Of a DNA stretch of 64,000 nucleotides, positions 18,770-28,344 are shown in pieces; the first letter of the stretch is position 1, and every line of letters starts with the position of its first letter. Made by a program: the position numbers and the translations under genes. The notes beneath the pieces were generated by a model. It was not told the origin of the DNA and did not search any database. It worked only from the letters and a program-made list of their open reading frames with translations. The DNA is from Wallacemonas rigidus (taxonomy: Eukaryota > Euglenozoa > Kinetoplastea > Trypanosomatida > Trypanosomatidae), in NCBI GenBank assembly GCA_030849045.1, contig JASAOL010000559.1, forward strand, positions 1-64,000, read 5' to 3'.

Positions 18770-19949
18770 GGCTAAACGCGCCGTGTTCAACACAGACTTT
18801 TTTCGTTTTGAGTTTTGTCTTTTTCGTTGTCTATGTGTGTGTTTGTGAGAGAGCGTGACAAAAGAAGAGAACAGATATATCTGAAAAAAAAAAAAAACAA
18901 GCAAGCAAGCGGATGAGAGCAAACACTACTTTTTACTTTTTATTGACTGCGTGTTTTTTCTATGATGTGTGTACGTGAGATATTTTGTTTTTCTCAACTT
19001 CTCTTGCCGTCCCGCAACAAATCTATGTCTTCGTCCGTGTTGTGATGGCCGATTCTCAAAACACACAATGAAACGAATGGAGGCACACGCGGAATGATGT
19101 ACACTCAAGGAAGAGCTAGGGACGTCTAGGGTACCACCCAATCCTGTGACGAAAAAGAAAAATAAATTGGGAGAAAAGATAATAATCAGAGGAGTACGGG
19201 AAATAGAGCGATGGAACAGGACGGAGGTGAGGAAGACAATCAAAAGTAACACACAGTCGCGGATTCGAAAGCGGAAAAACTGCCGAGAGAAGCGCGCCGT
19301 ACGCGAGCACGACAGTAGGCGACCGCAACAGGAATACGAGATGAGTATCGCATACGTACGTGCGGCGGGGGCGGAGCCAACGAAAACAGGAATCAACCTT
19401 TGTTTTTGCTGCGTCCATGTCTTTTTTTTTTTTTCATACACATTCCCACCAGGTCGAGATGAGCCTCACCACGCCTTGGGGACAGCCGTTTTGTGTGCTA
19501 GTCTGTGTTTGATGTTTGTCTGTGTTTATGATTATTGTTACGCAGCCGTTCGCTGTGATGTGCGTGGGCATGCCTCTGCGGCGACAGTGCTTATTGGTCA
19601 GCTGAGCTGTGACGGACATAAAAGAAAGGGATAAGGAAAGGGCCAACCATCACGCCCGAGACATCAACACACACACACAAAAAAAAAAAAAAAGTTACCC
19701 TTGTTCGTCGTCACGTCAGGCGCTTCACTTATGTTATTACTCGCTGTTCTTCCGTGCAGGAAAAAAAAAAAAAGAAGGAAGGAAGGACGGAAGTTGCTGA
19801 ACACACACTAGGACGTGAAGAAAACAAAAAACAATCAGACCAACACCAACAATGAAGGTGTTAGGTGACAAAAGAGGGCATACATCACCATGGAGCCGGT
19901 CGTCGCCAGAGAGAGAGAGAGGGAGAGGTCATCACTCCCCGCGCGTGCG
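18770..19949. other. Intergenic region
   Basis: Holds the acceptor above, T-rich and A-rich runs (about 19421-19434, 19679-19694, 19759-19773) and no gene that I can support. Confidence 0.6.
18881..18897 (-). promoter_or_regulatory. Spliced-leader acceptor deciding the DZIP1-like start
   Basis: Fourteen T followed by CAG on the minus strand, AG at 18882-18881: a textbook acceptor. It removes the in-frame ATG at 18922 and leaves a ~111-nt 5' UTR. Confidence 0.75.
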
Positions 19950-22900
19950 TTACGAGGTCACAAAGGAGAAGATACCAGACTCGCGTTCCAGCAGTTGCTT
20001 GAGACGCTTTGTGCCTGCCACACGGTTGAGCTCGTGTGTGTCGTACCGACAGTACACAGTCAGCGCGAACGCGTGCGGTGACGTGGCGACCAAGCGATTG
20101 ACCAGCGAGGCGTAGAACTCAGGGAACAGGGGTGGACTGTAGAAGACCATGCCCTCCGCAAGCTTCACGAAGTACCGCTTGAAGAAGTAGAAGCGCTCAG
20201 TCAAAAGCAGCACAGGACGCTCTAGGTCAGAGAACTGCCCGAGTGCGCGGCGCTGCTGTTTGAGCGTCGAGTACTCGCTGACAGCGGCAAACGTCTCGCG
20301 GTATTCGCGGAACATGTAATTACGAAGACGCACGAAATCAAAGTACGAAGGCACCACAATAATCACACGCACATCGCGCTCAGCCAGAGGATTAATGCGC
20401 GTGGCGTACACGCTCTGCGTGAAGAACTCGAATCGATCGTCATCGACAGCCGCGAGGGAGGTGGGCTCGAAGCGAAAGAAGTGCTGCCGCACAGGCACGA
20501 GCACGCGAGACACCGCGCCGTCCTCCTCACGATGCTGGAGCAGTATCTTCCCCGAGTTATTTACAGAGCTCGAGCGGAAGGTACTGAAGATCGTAGGGTT
20601 GGTGATGTTGGACGACATGATCGTCTGACGGTGACGGCCACTCTTTCCCTCGAGCGCCCACGCGTACACACGGCGGAGGTCCGAGAGTCCTCGGGTCGTG
20701 TCGGTTGGTCGCTTGTTAAGGAGCTCGAGCACGGCGGTCACGTGTTGCCAATTTTGTTCATAGAGAACGTGAGCCTCGTCCGCGACGCACACCTCCACCG
20801 AGGCGAGCGAGACGGAAATATCGCCGCTCTTCTCCAGGCGCCGACGCAGCCCAAGCGGGGAGCAGATGATCAGGTCACTGTTCAACGGGTGCGTGTAGAC
20901 GTGCACGCGCTGAGGCTCGAGGCGGAAACCAACGCAGAAGGCATCGTCGATGTTGCCGTCAAATTGCCGTCGGTAGTCCTTCGGGCGGCGACGGAAGGTC
21001 GGATCCATCGCTTCCTCAACCTCTGTAAAGTCACTCTCGAAGAGACCAAGCTTGGGGCACTGCGCGGGGTCCGCACCGAGAAGACGCACAATAGTGCCCA
21101 CGTACTGGTACGCCATGTTACGCATCGGCAACATCACAAAGAGACGTGTCTTGCCGAAGCCGCGATCGCGCAGCTCAAAGTCCTCATTCTCGAAGATATC
21201 TCCCGTTTCCACGGGAGCATCATCGGCATCCGCACCGGTGGTGGAGGCCGAGGAGGTCTTCTTCTCGCGATTCGGCTTCTGTACACTGGAGGCGCCCGCC
21301 TTGGCGCCGGATGCGCGCTTGCCCTGACTGTGCTGGCGGCGGTACGACGCGATCATCTGATCGTGTGCAGCGACCACAGCGCGTGCCTTGAACCAGTGAT
21401 TCAACAAGTGCAGCACATAGATCTCCCGACGGGACTCGCCATTCTGCCAGCACCGCACGCAGTCCATCACATCAGGGTAACCCTGCAGGAGATCGAAGAG
21501 ACCCCGCTCTTCGTAGGTGAAGACAGGCTTCTTCTCAGCCTCGCGGAAGGCGCACCACTTCTCCCACATCACTGGATGCACAAAGGAAGGACGGTCGCAC
21601 CACCAGGGTGCGTCTCGCAGCATTGTCTCCTTCGTCGAGACGACAGACGGGGGACTGAAGGGCGGGTGCAGGAGTTGCTGACGTGCGCGCTCCGATGCCG
21701 CTACTGTGACATTGTTCGGCTTCACGAGCGCGTAGTCGGCGGGAGAGACGAAGAAGACATCCTTCGTCGCGCGGTCGGCGTTGCGGAGGGGCGGGTGCGT
21801 GTTCTCCTCATCTATGACGGCCTGCGAACGGGCGATGAGCGGGTCGTTGGAGCGGGAGAGAGCCGATTCCGCACTCGTAGGGAGTGGCACGACTTGCAAA
21901 GGCGTGTGATCGACATCACCGTGGAGGTCCAAGTGATATTTACGAAACCACGGATCCTCTGACTGCGCTACCCCCGCACGACAGAGCGTCTCCACCCCCG
22001 ACGTACTCAGTGCGAAGGCCGGCAGACGATACTGCGTTCGCTCCTCGGCCAGACGTTTCCGCTGCTTAGCACTCAACTGGTGACTGCCTGAGGTGAGATC
22101 GGCCTCGTCATCCTCTTCGTCGACAAACGCATCTTCCTTTTCTCTATCTTCCTCATCGCCATCTTCCTCGTCGTCGCTGTTGTTGTCGTCGGACGCCCCA
22201 TCGTTCATGAAGTCTGCAAACAGATCGTCAGCACCGTCGTCACTTCCCTGCTCACCGTCCAGTCCGAGCTCTTCCGCCTCATCGAGCTCGAAGAGGGGGT
22301 TTACATCATTGCCGTCGCCATCTTCCTCGTCCTCCGCGGCGTCACCGTCGTTCTCATCGTTTTCGGAAGAGGATGGAAGGGACTCGGGAAGACGGTCTTC
22401 GTCGTCCATTTCCACCGACGCATCTTCGTCAATGAGGAAGCCTTCATCTTCGTCTTCGTCGTCCTCGTTCGACCCACCCTCCGTCGCATCGCCGATGAGT
22501 GCACGCCAGTCATCTTCCTCTTCGTCACCGCTCAGAGCATCGTTGTCACCTTCGTCGCGGTGACCTTCCTTGGCACGTGCGCTGGAGTCCGGCTTCTTGT
22601 TTGGCTCACCCGTGTTTTCAACCTCGTCTTCAGAGAACGGCGCGTCGTCGTCGTCGTGGCTGACCTCACCGTCCGAAGTCGACCGACGCGCGCGCTTCCG
22701 TCCCGCTGCCTTCGATGCAGGACCTCGCACGCCAAGAAGCTGCCGCAGCCGTCGTAGTTTTCGCTCCTCTTTACTCACTTCCGCCTCGGAGTCTGTTGAG
22801 GCCTCGTCGTCACTCGAGCTACTGATCCGGGCGAGCTCGTCAGCTGCGCGCTTGGCGGCGTAGTACTCCGCCTGCTCATTCCTTTTACGAGTGCGCTCCT

Positions 22901-22994
22901 CCTTCGACGCGCCTTTTGTACCGCGTCGACGCTTTGTCACTTCTTTTTTGTGCTTGGCCTTGAGGCGCTTAAAGAATCCTCCGGGCTTACCCAT
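19950..22994 (-). CDS. UTP25: Utp25, U3 snoRNP / small-subunit processome factor
   Basis: A 1014-residue protein. Residues 1-45 are basic; about 60-320 is a very acidic Asp/Glu/Ser-rich region; the conserved Utp25 region fills about 440-1014. Family landmarks in order: the DLLQGYPDVM segment, RDRGFGKTRLFVMLPMRN, SDLIICSPLGLR near 700, ADEAHVLYEQNW near 735-746, MSSNITNPTIFSTFRSS, and the C-terminal LLTERFYFFKRYFVK. Utp25 is a DEAD-box-like protein without a usable Walker A loop that acts in nucleolar 18S rRNA maturation. Here the second motif reads DEAH, closer to a true helicase than in yeast, but I still see no GKT motif in the right place. A splice AG near 23051-23050 lies ~55 bases upstream. 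Confidence 0.93.
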   Translation of the reverse strand: MGKPGGFFKRLKAKHKKEVTKRRRGTKGASKEERTRKRNEQAEYYAAKRAADELARISSSSDDEASTDSEAEVSKEERKLRRLRQLLGVRGPASKAAGRKRARRSTSDGEVSHDDDDAPFSEDEVENTGEPNKKPDSSARAKEGHRDEGDNDALSGDEEEDDWRALIGDATEGGSNEDDEDEDEGFLIDEDASVEMDDEDRLPESLPSSSENDENDGDAAEDEEDGDGNDVNPLFELDEAEELGLDGEQGSDDGADDLFADFMNDGASDDNNSDDEEDGDEEDREKEDAFVDEEDDEADLTSGSHQLSAKQRKRLAEERTQYRLPAFALSTSGVETLCRAGVAQSEDPWFRKYHLDLHGDVDHTPLQVVPLPTSAESALSRSNDPLIARSQAVIDEENTHPPLRNADRATKDVFFVSPADYALVKPNNVTVAASERARQQLLHPPFSPPSVVSTKETMLRDAPWWCDRPSFVHPVMWEKWCAFREAEKKPVFTYEERGLFDLLQGYPDVMDCVRCWQNGESRREIYVLHLLNHWFKARAVVAAHDQMIASYRRQHSQGKRASGAKAGASSVQKPNREKKTSSASTTGADADDAPVETGDIFENEDFELRDRGFGKTRLFVMLPMRNMAYQYVGTIVRLLGADPAQCPKLGLFESDFTEVEEAMDPTFRRRPKDYRRQFDGNIDDAFCVGFRLEPQRVHVYTHPLNSDLIICSPLGLRRRLEKSGDISVSLASVEVCVADEAHVLYEQNWQHVTAVLELLNKRPTDTTRGLSDLRRVYAWALEGKSGRHRQTIMSSNITNPTIFSTFRSSSVNNSGKILLQHREEDGAVSRVLVPVRQHFFRFEPTSLAAVDDDRFEFFTQSVYATRINPLAERDVRVIIVVPSYFDFVRLRNYMFREYRETFAAVSEYSTLKQQRRALGQFSDLERPVLLLTERFYFFKRYFVKLAEGMVFYSPPLFPEFYASLVNRLVATSPHAFALTVYCRYDTHELNRVAGTKRLKQLLERESGIFSFVTS

Positions 22995-23704
22995 TTGTCT
23001 GACGTGTCGTGCGGCTCACGCTGTGACCGAATCCCTTACTCTTCTTATTCTTGTATGTGTGTGTGTGTGTGTACGCACGTTTTAGTGTGAGCAAGCGAGG
23101 AGAAAAGAAAAAGCGCACACGTGTTTAAGCGTTGACGGGACTCTTCCCTTCCACTGTCGGCCAATTCTGATTTTTTTTTTGTGTGAGGATGTGTACGGAA
23201 ATAACAAAGGACCTAATGTAAAGCGCACCACGTGAGCACGTGCAGTACCGTGGATCACACAAAAAACAAAAACAAAAACAAAACAAAGACGACCGCAATA
23301 AAGGCAGTGAGGAGTGTGACAATCGCGCTTGCGCTACTTCTGTTCCCTCACACACAGATAGTGCCTAGTTGACTCGTTAGGGACAGAGGAAGAGGGAGGA
23401 GAAGCGTCACGAGTAGAAGGCATTGCGGAGGTATGAGGATGGGAACGCATCACGTCATGGTGAGTGCGAAGGCGGCATACCGCAGCCGGCACACGCACAG
23501 GCACGTCAAAGAGAAAAAAAACAAAAACAAGACCAAACAGGACGGAGTCGGGGCACTAACTTTTTTTTCTTTTCGACGACTACATGAGGCACGTGTTTTT
23601 AAAATGAGTTTCACGGACGATACGCGTACGCGAGAGAAGGCCAACCGCGACTTCTTGATTGTTCCACATTCTCACAACCACAACCAAATGACAGCAGGAG
23701 GATC

Positions 23705-23737
<33 letters not shown>

Positions 23738-23759
23738 GTCTGTTACCCGCCTCACAGCA
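22995..23759. other. Intergenic region
   Basis: Contains the probable Utp25 splice acceptor (tract 23121-23099), a TG repeat near 23055-23071 and a (CA)14 repeat at 23710-23737. No gene. Confidence 0.6.
23710..23737 (+). repeat. (CA)14 microsatellite
   Basis: Fourteen perfect CA units immediately downstream of the Vma22-like gene's stop. Confidence 0.9.
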
Positions 23760-24254
23760 TCAGTGAGAGACGATTAGCTGATCTGCCAAGTGAGCGACGT
23801 GTGTTTGTGCGTTGGTGACACGCACGACACACGTCATCACCTCCTGGTAGGCAGCTTGACACGCGCGTAGCTCAGCCGATGGCGCCGCGGCGACGTAAAA
23901 AATCGGATCAACCAGCGCTGTGGGACTCATCCCCGCATCTGAGCCGTCCCGCACGGAACGCAGTGTGGATGGCGGTGGCTGGCCTCGGCTAAACGCGACT
24001 GACCAACAGGTTCCTTCGTCCGATAGCGCGTCATCGTCATTCTCACGGCTGCCGTTTCTGTTTTTCTCCAGTGTGACGAGTGAAAATAAGGTATTCTCAT
24101 CGACAGGAAACGCTTCGATGCCCAGAAGGTGACCTCGCGCGTCCTCGGAGCGTTGGGTCGTGCCCAATAAGAAGTGCGCTTGACGCAGCGCTGCGTGGAG
24201 CTCGGTGCGCCTTTGCTCAAGTTCCACCAGAGCTTCGAGTAGATGGTCCTCCAT
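23760..24254 (-). CDS. Candidate Vma22/CCDC115-like V-ATPase assembly factor
   Basis: A 164-residue protein with two helical ends and a loose acidic middle. The N-terminal helix LLEALVELEQRRTELHAALR followed by FLLGTTQR parallels the CCDC115/Vma22 pattern (LEELE-x-KR-x-x-L-N ... LS-x-A-R). After the linker, DPIFYVAAAPSAELRACQA then YQEVMTCVV parallels the family's DPLxWFG-x-x-xPxxLRxAQxxF segment, ending in a helix. Vma22 helps assemble the V0 sector of the vacuolar ATPase in the ER. I made this match by eye from recalled family sequences, so it needs a profile test. Length (human ~180) is right. A strong pyrimidine tract ends in CTCAG five bases upstream of the ATG, so the gene is expressed as drawn. 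Confidence 0.55.
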   Translation of the reverse strand: MEDHLLEALVELEQRRTELHAALRQAHFLLGTTQRSEDARGHLLGIEAFPVDENTLFSLVTLEKNRNGSRENDDDALSDEGTCWSVAFSRGQPPPSTLRSVRDGSDAGMSPTALVDPIFYVAAAPSAELRACQAAYQEVMTCVVRVTNAQTHVAHLADQLIVSH

Positions 24255-24259
24255 CTTCT

Positions 24260-24331
24260 CTGAGAAAAGAACAACAACAACAAAAAAAGAACAGGAAGAA
24301 CAGGAAGAAGAGGAAGAAGAAGAAGAGAGAA
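24260..24331 (-). promoter_or_regulatory. Spliced-leader acceptor of the Vma22-like gene
   Basis: About 70 bases of almost pure C/T on the minus strand followed by TCAG, AG at 24261-24260. The predicted 5' UTR is only 5 nt. The strength of this site supports the short downstream frame as a real gene. Confidence 0.7.
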
Positions 24332-25087
24332 GTCTGTTGATTGGTTAAGCGTGGATGCGTGCGTGAAGGAGCAGCGATGATCACAAGCGATCACACACAC
24401 GTTTTTATTTTTCACGCTACAACTCTTCATCCCATGTCCACCCGGCTCTTTCGTTTCAACTTCTTCTTCTGAAAAGAACGTGTGCGTGCCTGTCCTGTTG
24501 TTCACGTTCCGCAGAGGATGGACGCGCCACGTCGTGCATGGATGGCGACGGCTCAGCGTGTATGAGGCGTGGCACGCGGCGATGAGCGGCAGGAAGAGCA
24601 CAACTCGCAGGAGGAGTACTAAAAGCGAAGGTGGACTGCGCAGACGTGCGATTGTTTTAATTTTGATTTTTCTGCTATATTCTTTTTTTTTTTTCTCTGC
24701 CGGACAGAAGAATGACACTCTCATAGCGATCGGACATACACGGGAGCTCTTTTCTTTCTTCACTCGCCCACGCCTTCTTCTCCTTTCTTTGTCCTTAACC
24801 TCTGCTCCTTTGTGGTATCACTGACCGGGCTCGTACACCTCAGAGGTGCCAGAGGTAGAGACGGGCGATAGACGCTACCTCCATCGGCGTCAGGCGCACA
24901 GTGTGATCACATGCTGCTTTACTCTTCCTCCCCTTTTCACTTGTCAACGTGATGAGACAGGTCAAGAGGGGGAAAAAAAAAGAAAACGAAAACGGAAGAA
25001 AAAACAACACGACGACACAGACGGGGGAGTACCTCTACACAAAGACGCGTAAACAAGTTGAGTACTGAGGAGTTGGAGTGCCGACGA

Positions 25088-25125
25088 TGAAAAACTGTGA
25101 GTCTGCGAAAGCTCACTTTTTTTCA
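25088..25125. repeat. Imperfect inverted repeat (hairpin)
   Basis: Arms of 14 bases (25088-25101 and 25112-25125) pair with two mismatches around a 10-base loop. The outer part is an A run opposite a T run. Function unknown. Confidence 0.4.
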
Positions 25126-25890
25126 TTTCGAGAAGAAGAAAAGAGAAACGTCTAGTATCAAACGCACGGAGAGACGATGGGGAAAAACGAAGAGAGGGGA
25201 GTTAAAAACAAAAACAAAAAGAGGCGAGTTACGAATACTTCTAAAATAACAGTGAATGAATTTGGTCCCAAACGGAAAATAAATAAATAAATAAACATTT
25301 GGAGGAAACAGAGAAAAAAAAGATATGACACAGATGAACAGCGGACCTGTTTCGGATTACATAAGAAATTTCAGGGGAAAAAAAAAGTGAAGAACCACAT
25401 CATCGGTAGACAATTTGTCGACGCGAAGCTGTCACATCAGGCAGCGCACAGCGATGGGAGCGGTTCTTGCTCATGTTTCCGTAATGGCGCTCGTGATGTT
25501 TTGCCACTCACACACTCAGCGAAAGCCAAAATTGAATAAAAATAAAAAAAAAAACAAAGCGAGTGCGATTGACACACCTACCATCTACAAAGATGACACA
25601 CGTGAGTCTCACGTTCCGTCAATTTCCCCCCTCTCACTCACCCTTGATCCCTTTTCACACGTGTCGACGAGTCACTTCGTGACCGCATGCGACGTGCTTC
25701 AAGTCCTGTCGTTTTTCTCTAACCCGACTTGTCCTCTTTGGTTTCAGTGCGAGCGGAAATACCAAACGAAGGCGCATGGCTGTTCGCACAACAGACAAAG
25801 GAACGAGGAGCCATCAGACACGAGGACGGAAGGGAGAGGAGGAGGGGGGGGGGGAGCCGGAGAGACAAGAGCGAGGAAAACACAGGTGAC

Positions 25891-25891
25891 C

Positions 25892-25923
<32 letters not shown>
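25891..25923 (+). repeat. (CAA)11 microsatellite
   Basis: Eleven perfect CAA units in the intergenic region downstream of the MATH-like gene. Confidence 0.9.
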
Positions 25924-26248
25924 AAAAAGATAATGGAGGAAACAAAAAAAGAAGACGCACTCCATCCTTTCTTGTGTAGCTCGGCAGAACGTTCAAACAA
26001 ATAAAAAAAAAAAAAGAGAGAGGCGGGACGATGAACAAGCGCGGTGTCAAAACAGATCATCCGACTTCGAGATCGTGGGTGCCCCATTTTTTTTTTCTTG
26101 TCAGCCGGCGTCGCGTTGGATTGTCTCCTCTCCCAAAACGCGTGTTTTTGTTCTTCTGCGCATTCTTGTGTTTACCGTGCTGGTGTTTTATTTTTTTTCT
26201 TTCTGTGTCTTTTTCTCGTTCATCAACGCGTGTGGGCCTCATGCGTGC

Positions 26249-27205
26249 TTAGTCCTCCATGACATCGTACAGCTCCTTGTTCTCACCAAGTTCGACCTTC
26301 TGCAGGGTGCTGTCAGAAGCGCCCTTACCGCCCCCTGCACCAGCGCTGGCGTTCGCATCCAGTCCACTGAGAGCGTTGAGGGCATCGAGCGGGTTGCCGC
26401 CGGTCGTCAGATCGACCTTCATGAAGAGAACGTTGTCGCTACTGAGGTGCTTGTCGACGGCCTCACGGTCAACTATGAGAGTCTGGGCAGAACCGTCCTC
26501 CTTCTTCTCCGCCTTCACGTAGCACTCACCCTCAGCATCGAGAAGCTCGATGGAGTGCGCGGGGATCTTACCCTTGCGACTGAAGAGAAAAAATATGAAT
26601 TTCTCAATGTCATTCGCATCCAGCTTCGCGGTCGCGTCGCCAGACTTGCGCTTGATATCGATGCGAGCGACGATGAGCGTGTTGTCGATGAAGAAGCCGC
26701 GCGAGGAGAAGGGGTTCACGTTCCGCTCGTACACATTGGGAATCGTCCACATGACGGACGTCAGATTTTGCTCAGGGAAGCACTTCACGACGATGCTGTC
26801 GTCGTCGAAGGAGAAGCGGATGATCAGGGTGTCCTCGAAGCCGAGGAAGTTGAGCAGATCTTGGTGGTTGCACACGTTCCAATGACCGCACCGCTCGGTA
26901 TCGCCGGGCACGGTGTGTGCCGTGTGCTGGCGCATCACCTCACCTTTGGCGTTCTCGAAGTAGTACGAGTACTTCGGGATCGGGGGCTTCTTGTAGTGTA
27001 CGTACAGGCCGATATCGCCGCTGCTGCCGAGGGCCATGTGGAAGTGGAACTTACTTTTGGTGAAGCAGACCACATTGTCACTGTCGAGGGTTTTTCCGAT
27101 CTGGTGCGACGACATATCCGGGATCGTCCAGGCGAAGTGACGACCCGTCCCATCCGTCGCCTTGATCGACCCAATGCGCTTCTTGCCGATGCCGAAAAGA
27201 CCCAT
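26249..27205 (-). CDS. Protein with two MATH-like domains
   Basis: A 318-residue protein. Two halves share a layout resembling MATH (TRAF-like) beta sandwiches. The first (about 24-140) runs from FAWTIPDMSS through HFHMALGSSGDIGLYVHYKK to GHWNVCNHQDLLNFLGFEDT and LIIRFSFDDDS. The second (about 150-270) runs from VMWTIPNVYE through FSSRGFFIDN and FIFFLFSRKG to VLFMKVDL. The repeated W-T-I-P start and beta-strand-rich pattern are visible directly; the MATH name rests on the WxI start and the W-N-x-x-x-H-x-D-L-x-x-F segment. MATH domains usually bind peptides. The C-terminal ~45 residues are a flexible Ala/Gly tail. No signal or membrane segment, so probably cytosolic. A splice AG near 27289 gives a ~82-nt leader. 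Confidence 0.6.
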   Translation of the reverse strand: MGLFGIGKKRIGSIKATDGTGRHFAWTIPDMSSHQIGKTLDSDNVVCFTKSKFHFHMALGSSGDIGLYVHYKKPPIPKYSYYFENAKGEVMRQHTAHTVPGDTERCGHWNVCNHQDLLNFLGFEDTLIIRFSFDDDSIVVKCFPEQNLTSVMWTIPNVYERNVNPFSSRGFFIDNTLIVARIDIKRKSGDATAKLDANDIEKFIFFLFSRKGKIPAHSIELLDAEGECYVKAEKKEDGSAQTLIVDREAVDKHLSSDNVLFMKVDLTTGGNPLDALNALSGLDANASAGAGGGKGASDSTLQKVELGENKELYDVMED

Positions 27206-28344
27206 TGTAGTTTGTGTGTTTGGTTGTTCGGCTGGGCGTCACGTCTCAACGTATGCTCAGGGCACTGATTTTTTTTTTTTTTTGAATCTCAGGAAGCGTA
27301 TGTGCGGAGAGAGAGAGAGATCAGTAAATAAGTAGGGAAAGGTGTTCGTGTTTGTTTTTGCTGTGGTGGATGGCAACGCGTGTCCAAGCCAACGTACACG
27401 TCAGTGAAGAAGCGACAGGAAGAAAAGGACAAAGTGAGATAGATAGAGAGAGAGGGAGGGCGTCAATGGATATCAGTGGAAGGGCAGTAACATGCTGTAC
27501 AGAGAAAATGAGTCTCTCTCTCACACGCACACACACCAAAAATAAACATAAAACACAGACGCACACGAGCACACATGTGTAGAGGGAAAACGCCGTAAGT
27601 TGACTCACCCATCCTAACGCATCGTCCATGTTGTGGGGCTAACGGAAGAGTGAGTACAGTTTTCAGATCAAAGCGACGCGATGAACTGAAAAAAAAAAAA
27701 AGGGGGAGCGGCTCGCATTCCATGTCCTTTCTCGCTTTACTTTTTGCTTTCTGTCCTGTGTCATTCGTCTCGATTGTCGACAGTGCGCGTGTGTGTGACT
27801 TGTGCGCAGATGCTGTACTGACGTTCCTTTGTTTTTTTTAAATTTATTATTCTTTCTTCTTTGAAGGATAGGACCAAACTAAATAAACAGCGAAGTGCAA
27901 ACCATAAATACAAAAACAACAACAAGAAAAGGGGAAAAAAAAAGATCGAGGCGAGAGTAGAATCACTGGCAGTCTCTGTTTCTCTCACAAACAACAACAG
28001 GCGATTCGAAAGAAGCCGCACTATCCATGCGCCACCTCCAACAAGTGATCGTTCACAAATCGATACGAAAGAAAAGAGAGTCGCAAAACCAGTGCTATGC
28101 ATAGAGAAAAAGAAAACCAAAAAAAAAAAAAACGGACAAACAAACAAACAAGGAGGGCGGTCAGTGAGGAATCAAGACAAGCGGTCTGATGCGGCTCCTT
28201 TTTTCGTTACTTCTTTCTTGATGTTGTTGCGCATCTTTGACGTCATTGACCTTCTTTGCGACACCTCTGACGTATCACGTGCTGTACGTTTTTTTTCCCT
28301 TGTTAACGTTGTCGGCAGGCCTTGCTCTCCGTATGTATCCGCCT
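27206..28344. other. Intergenic region
   Basis: Holds a T15 run at about 27269-27283 next to the predicted acceptor, GA-rich stretches at 27307-27322 and 27442-27460, and A-rich DNA at 27860-28160. No gene. Confidence 0.6.

Larger units (their letters stand above)
24255..26248. other. 2-kb intergenic region
   Basis: The longest gene-free stretch inside the array. It holds the Vma22-like splice acceptor, an A-rich zone at about 24970-25400 with an AAAT repeat near 25278-25296, an imperfect hairpin at 25088-25125, a (CAA)11 tract at 25891-25923 and T/A runs. No protein gene or tRNA is evident; small nucleolar RNAs cannot be excluded by eye. Confidence 0.6.

Noticed and set aside
18770-18922. 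Hydrophobic N-terminal extension of the DZIP1-like frame that could be mistaken for a signal peptide
   Set aside because: It is the translation of the pyrimidine tract itself and lies upstream of the T14-CAG acceptor.
21200-21330. GKT-like Walker A motif in Utp25 (FGKTR)
   Set aside because: It lacks the GxxxxGK[ST] context and lies at the position of the family's conserved non-catalytic segment.
20481-21962. 493-codon plus-strand frame antisense to Utp25
   Set aside because: It mirrors the codon pattern of the real gene; it has no domain and lies on the strand that carries no other gene.
24255-26248. Possible transposable element or retroelement remnant in the 2-kb gap
   Set aside because: No reverse transcriptase or transposase motif, target-site duplication or terminal repeat seen; only simple repeats.
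26075-27268. 397-codon plus-strand frame antisense to the MATH-like gene
   Set aside because: Shadow of the minus-strand gene; begins in homopolymer-rich non-coding DNA.
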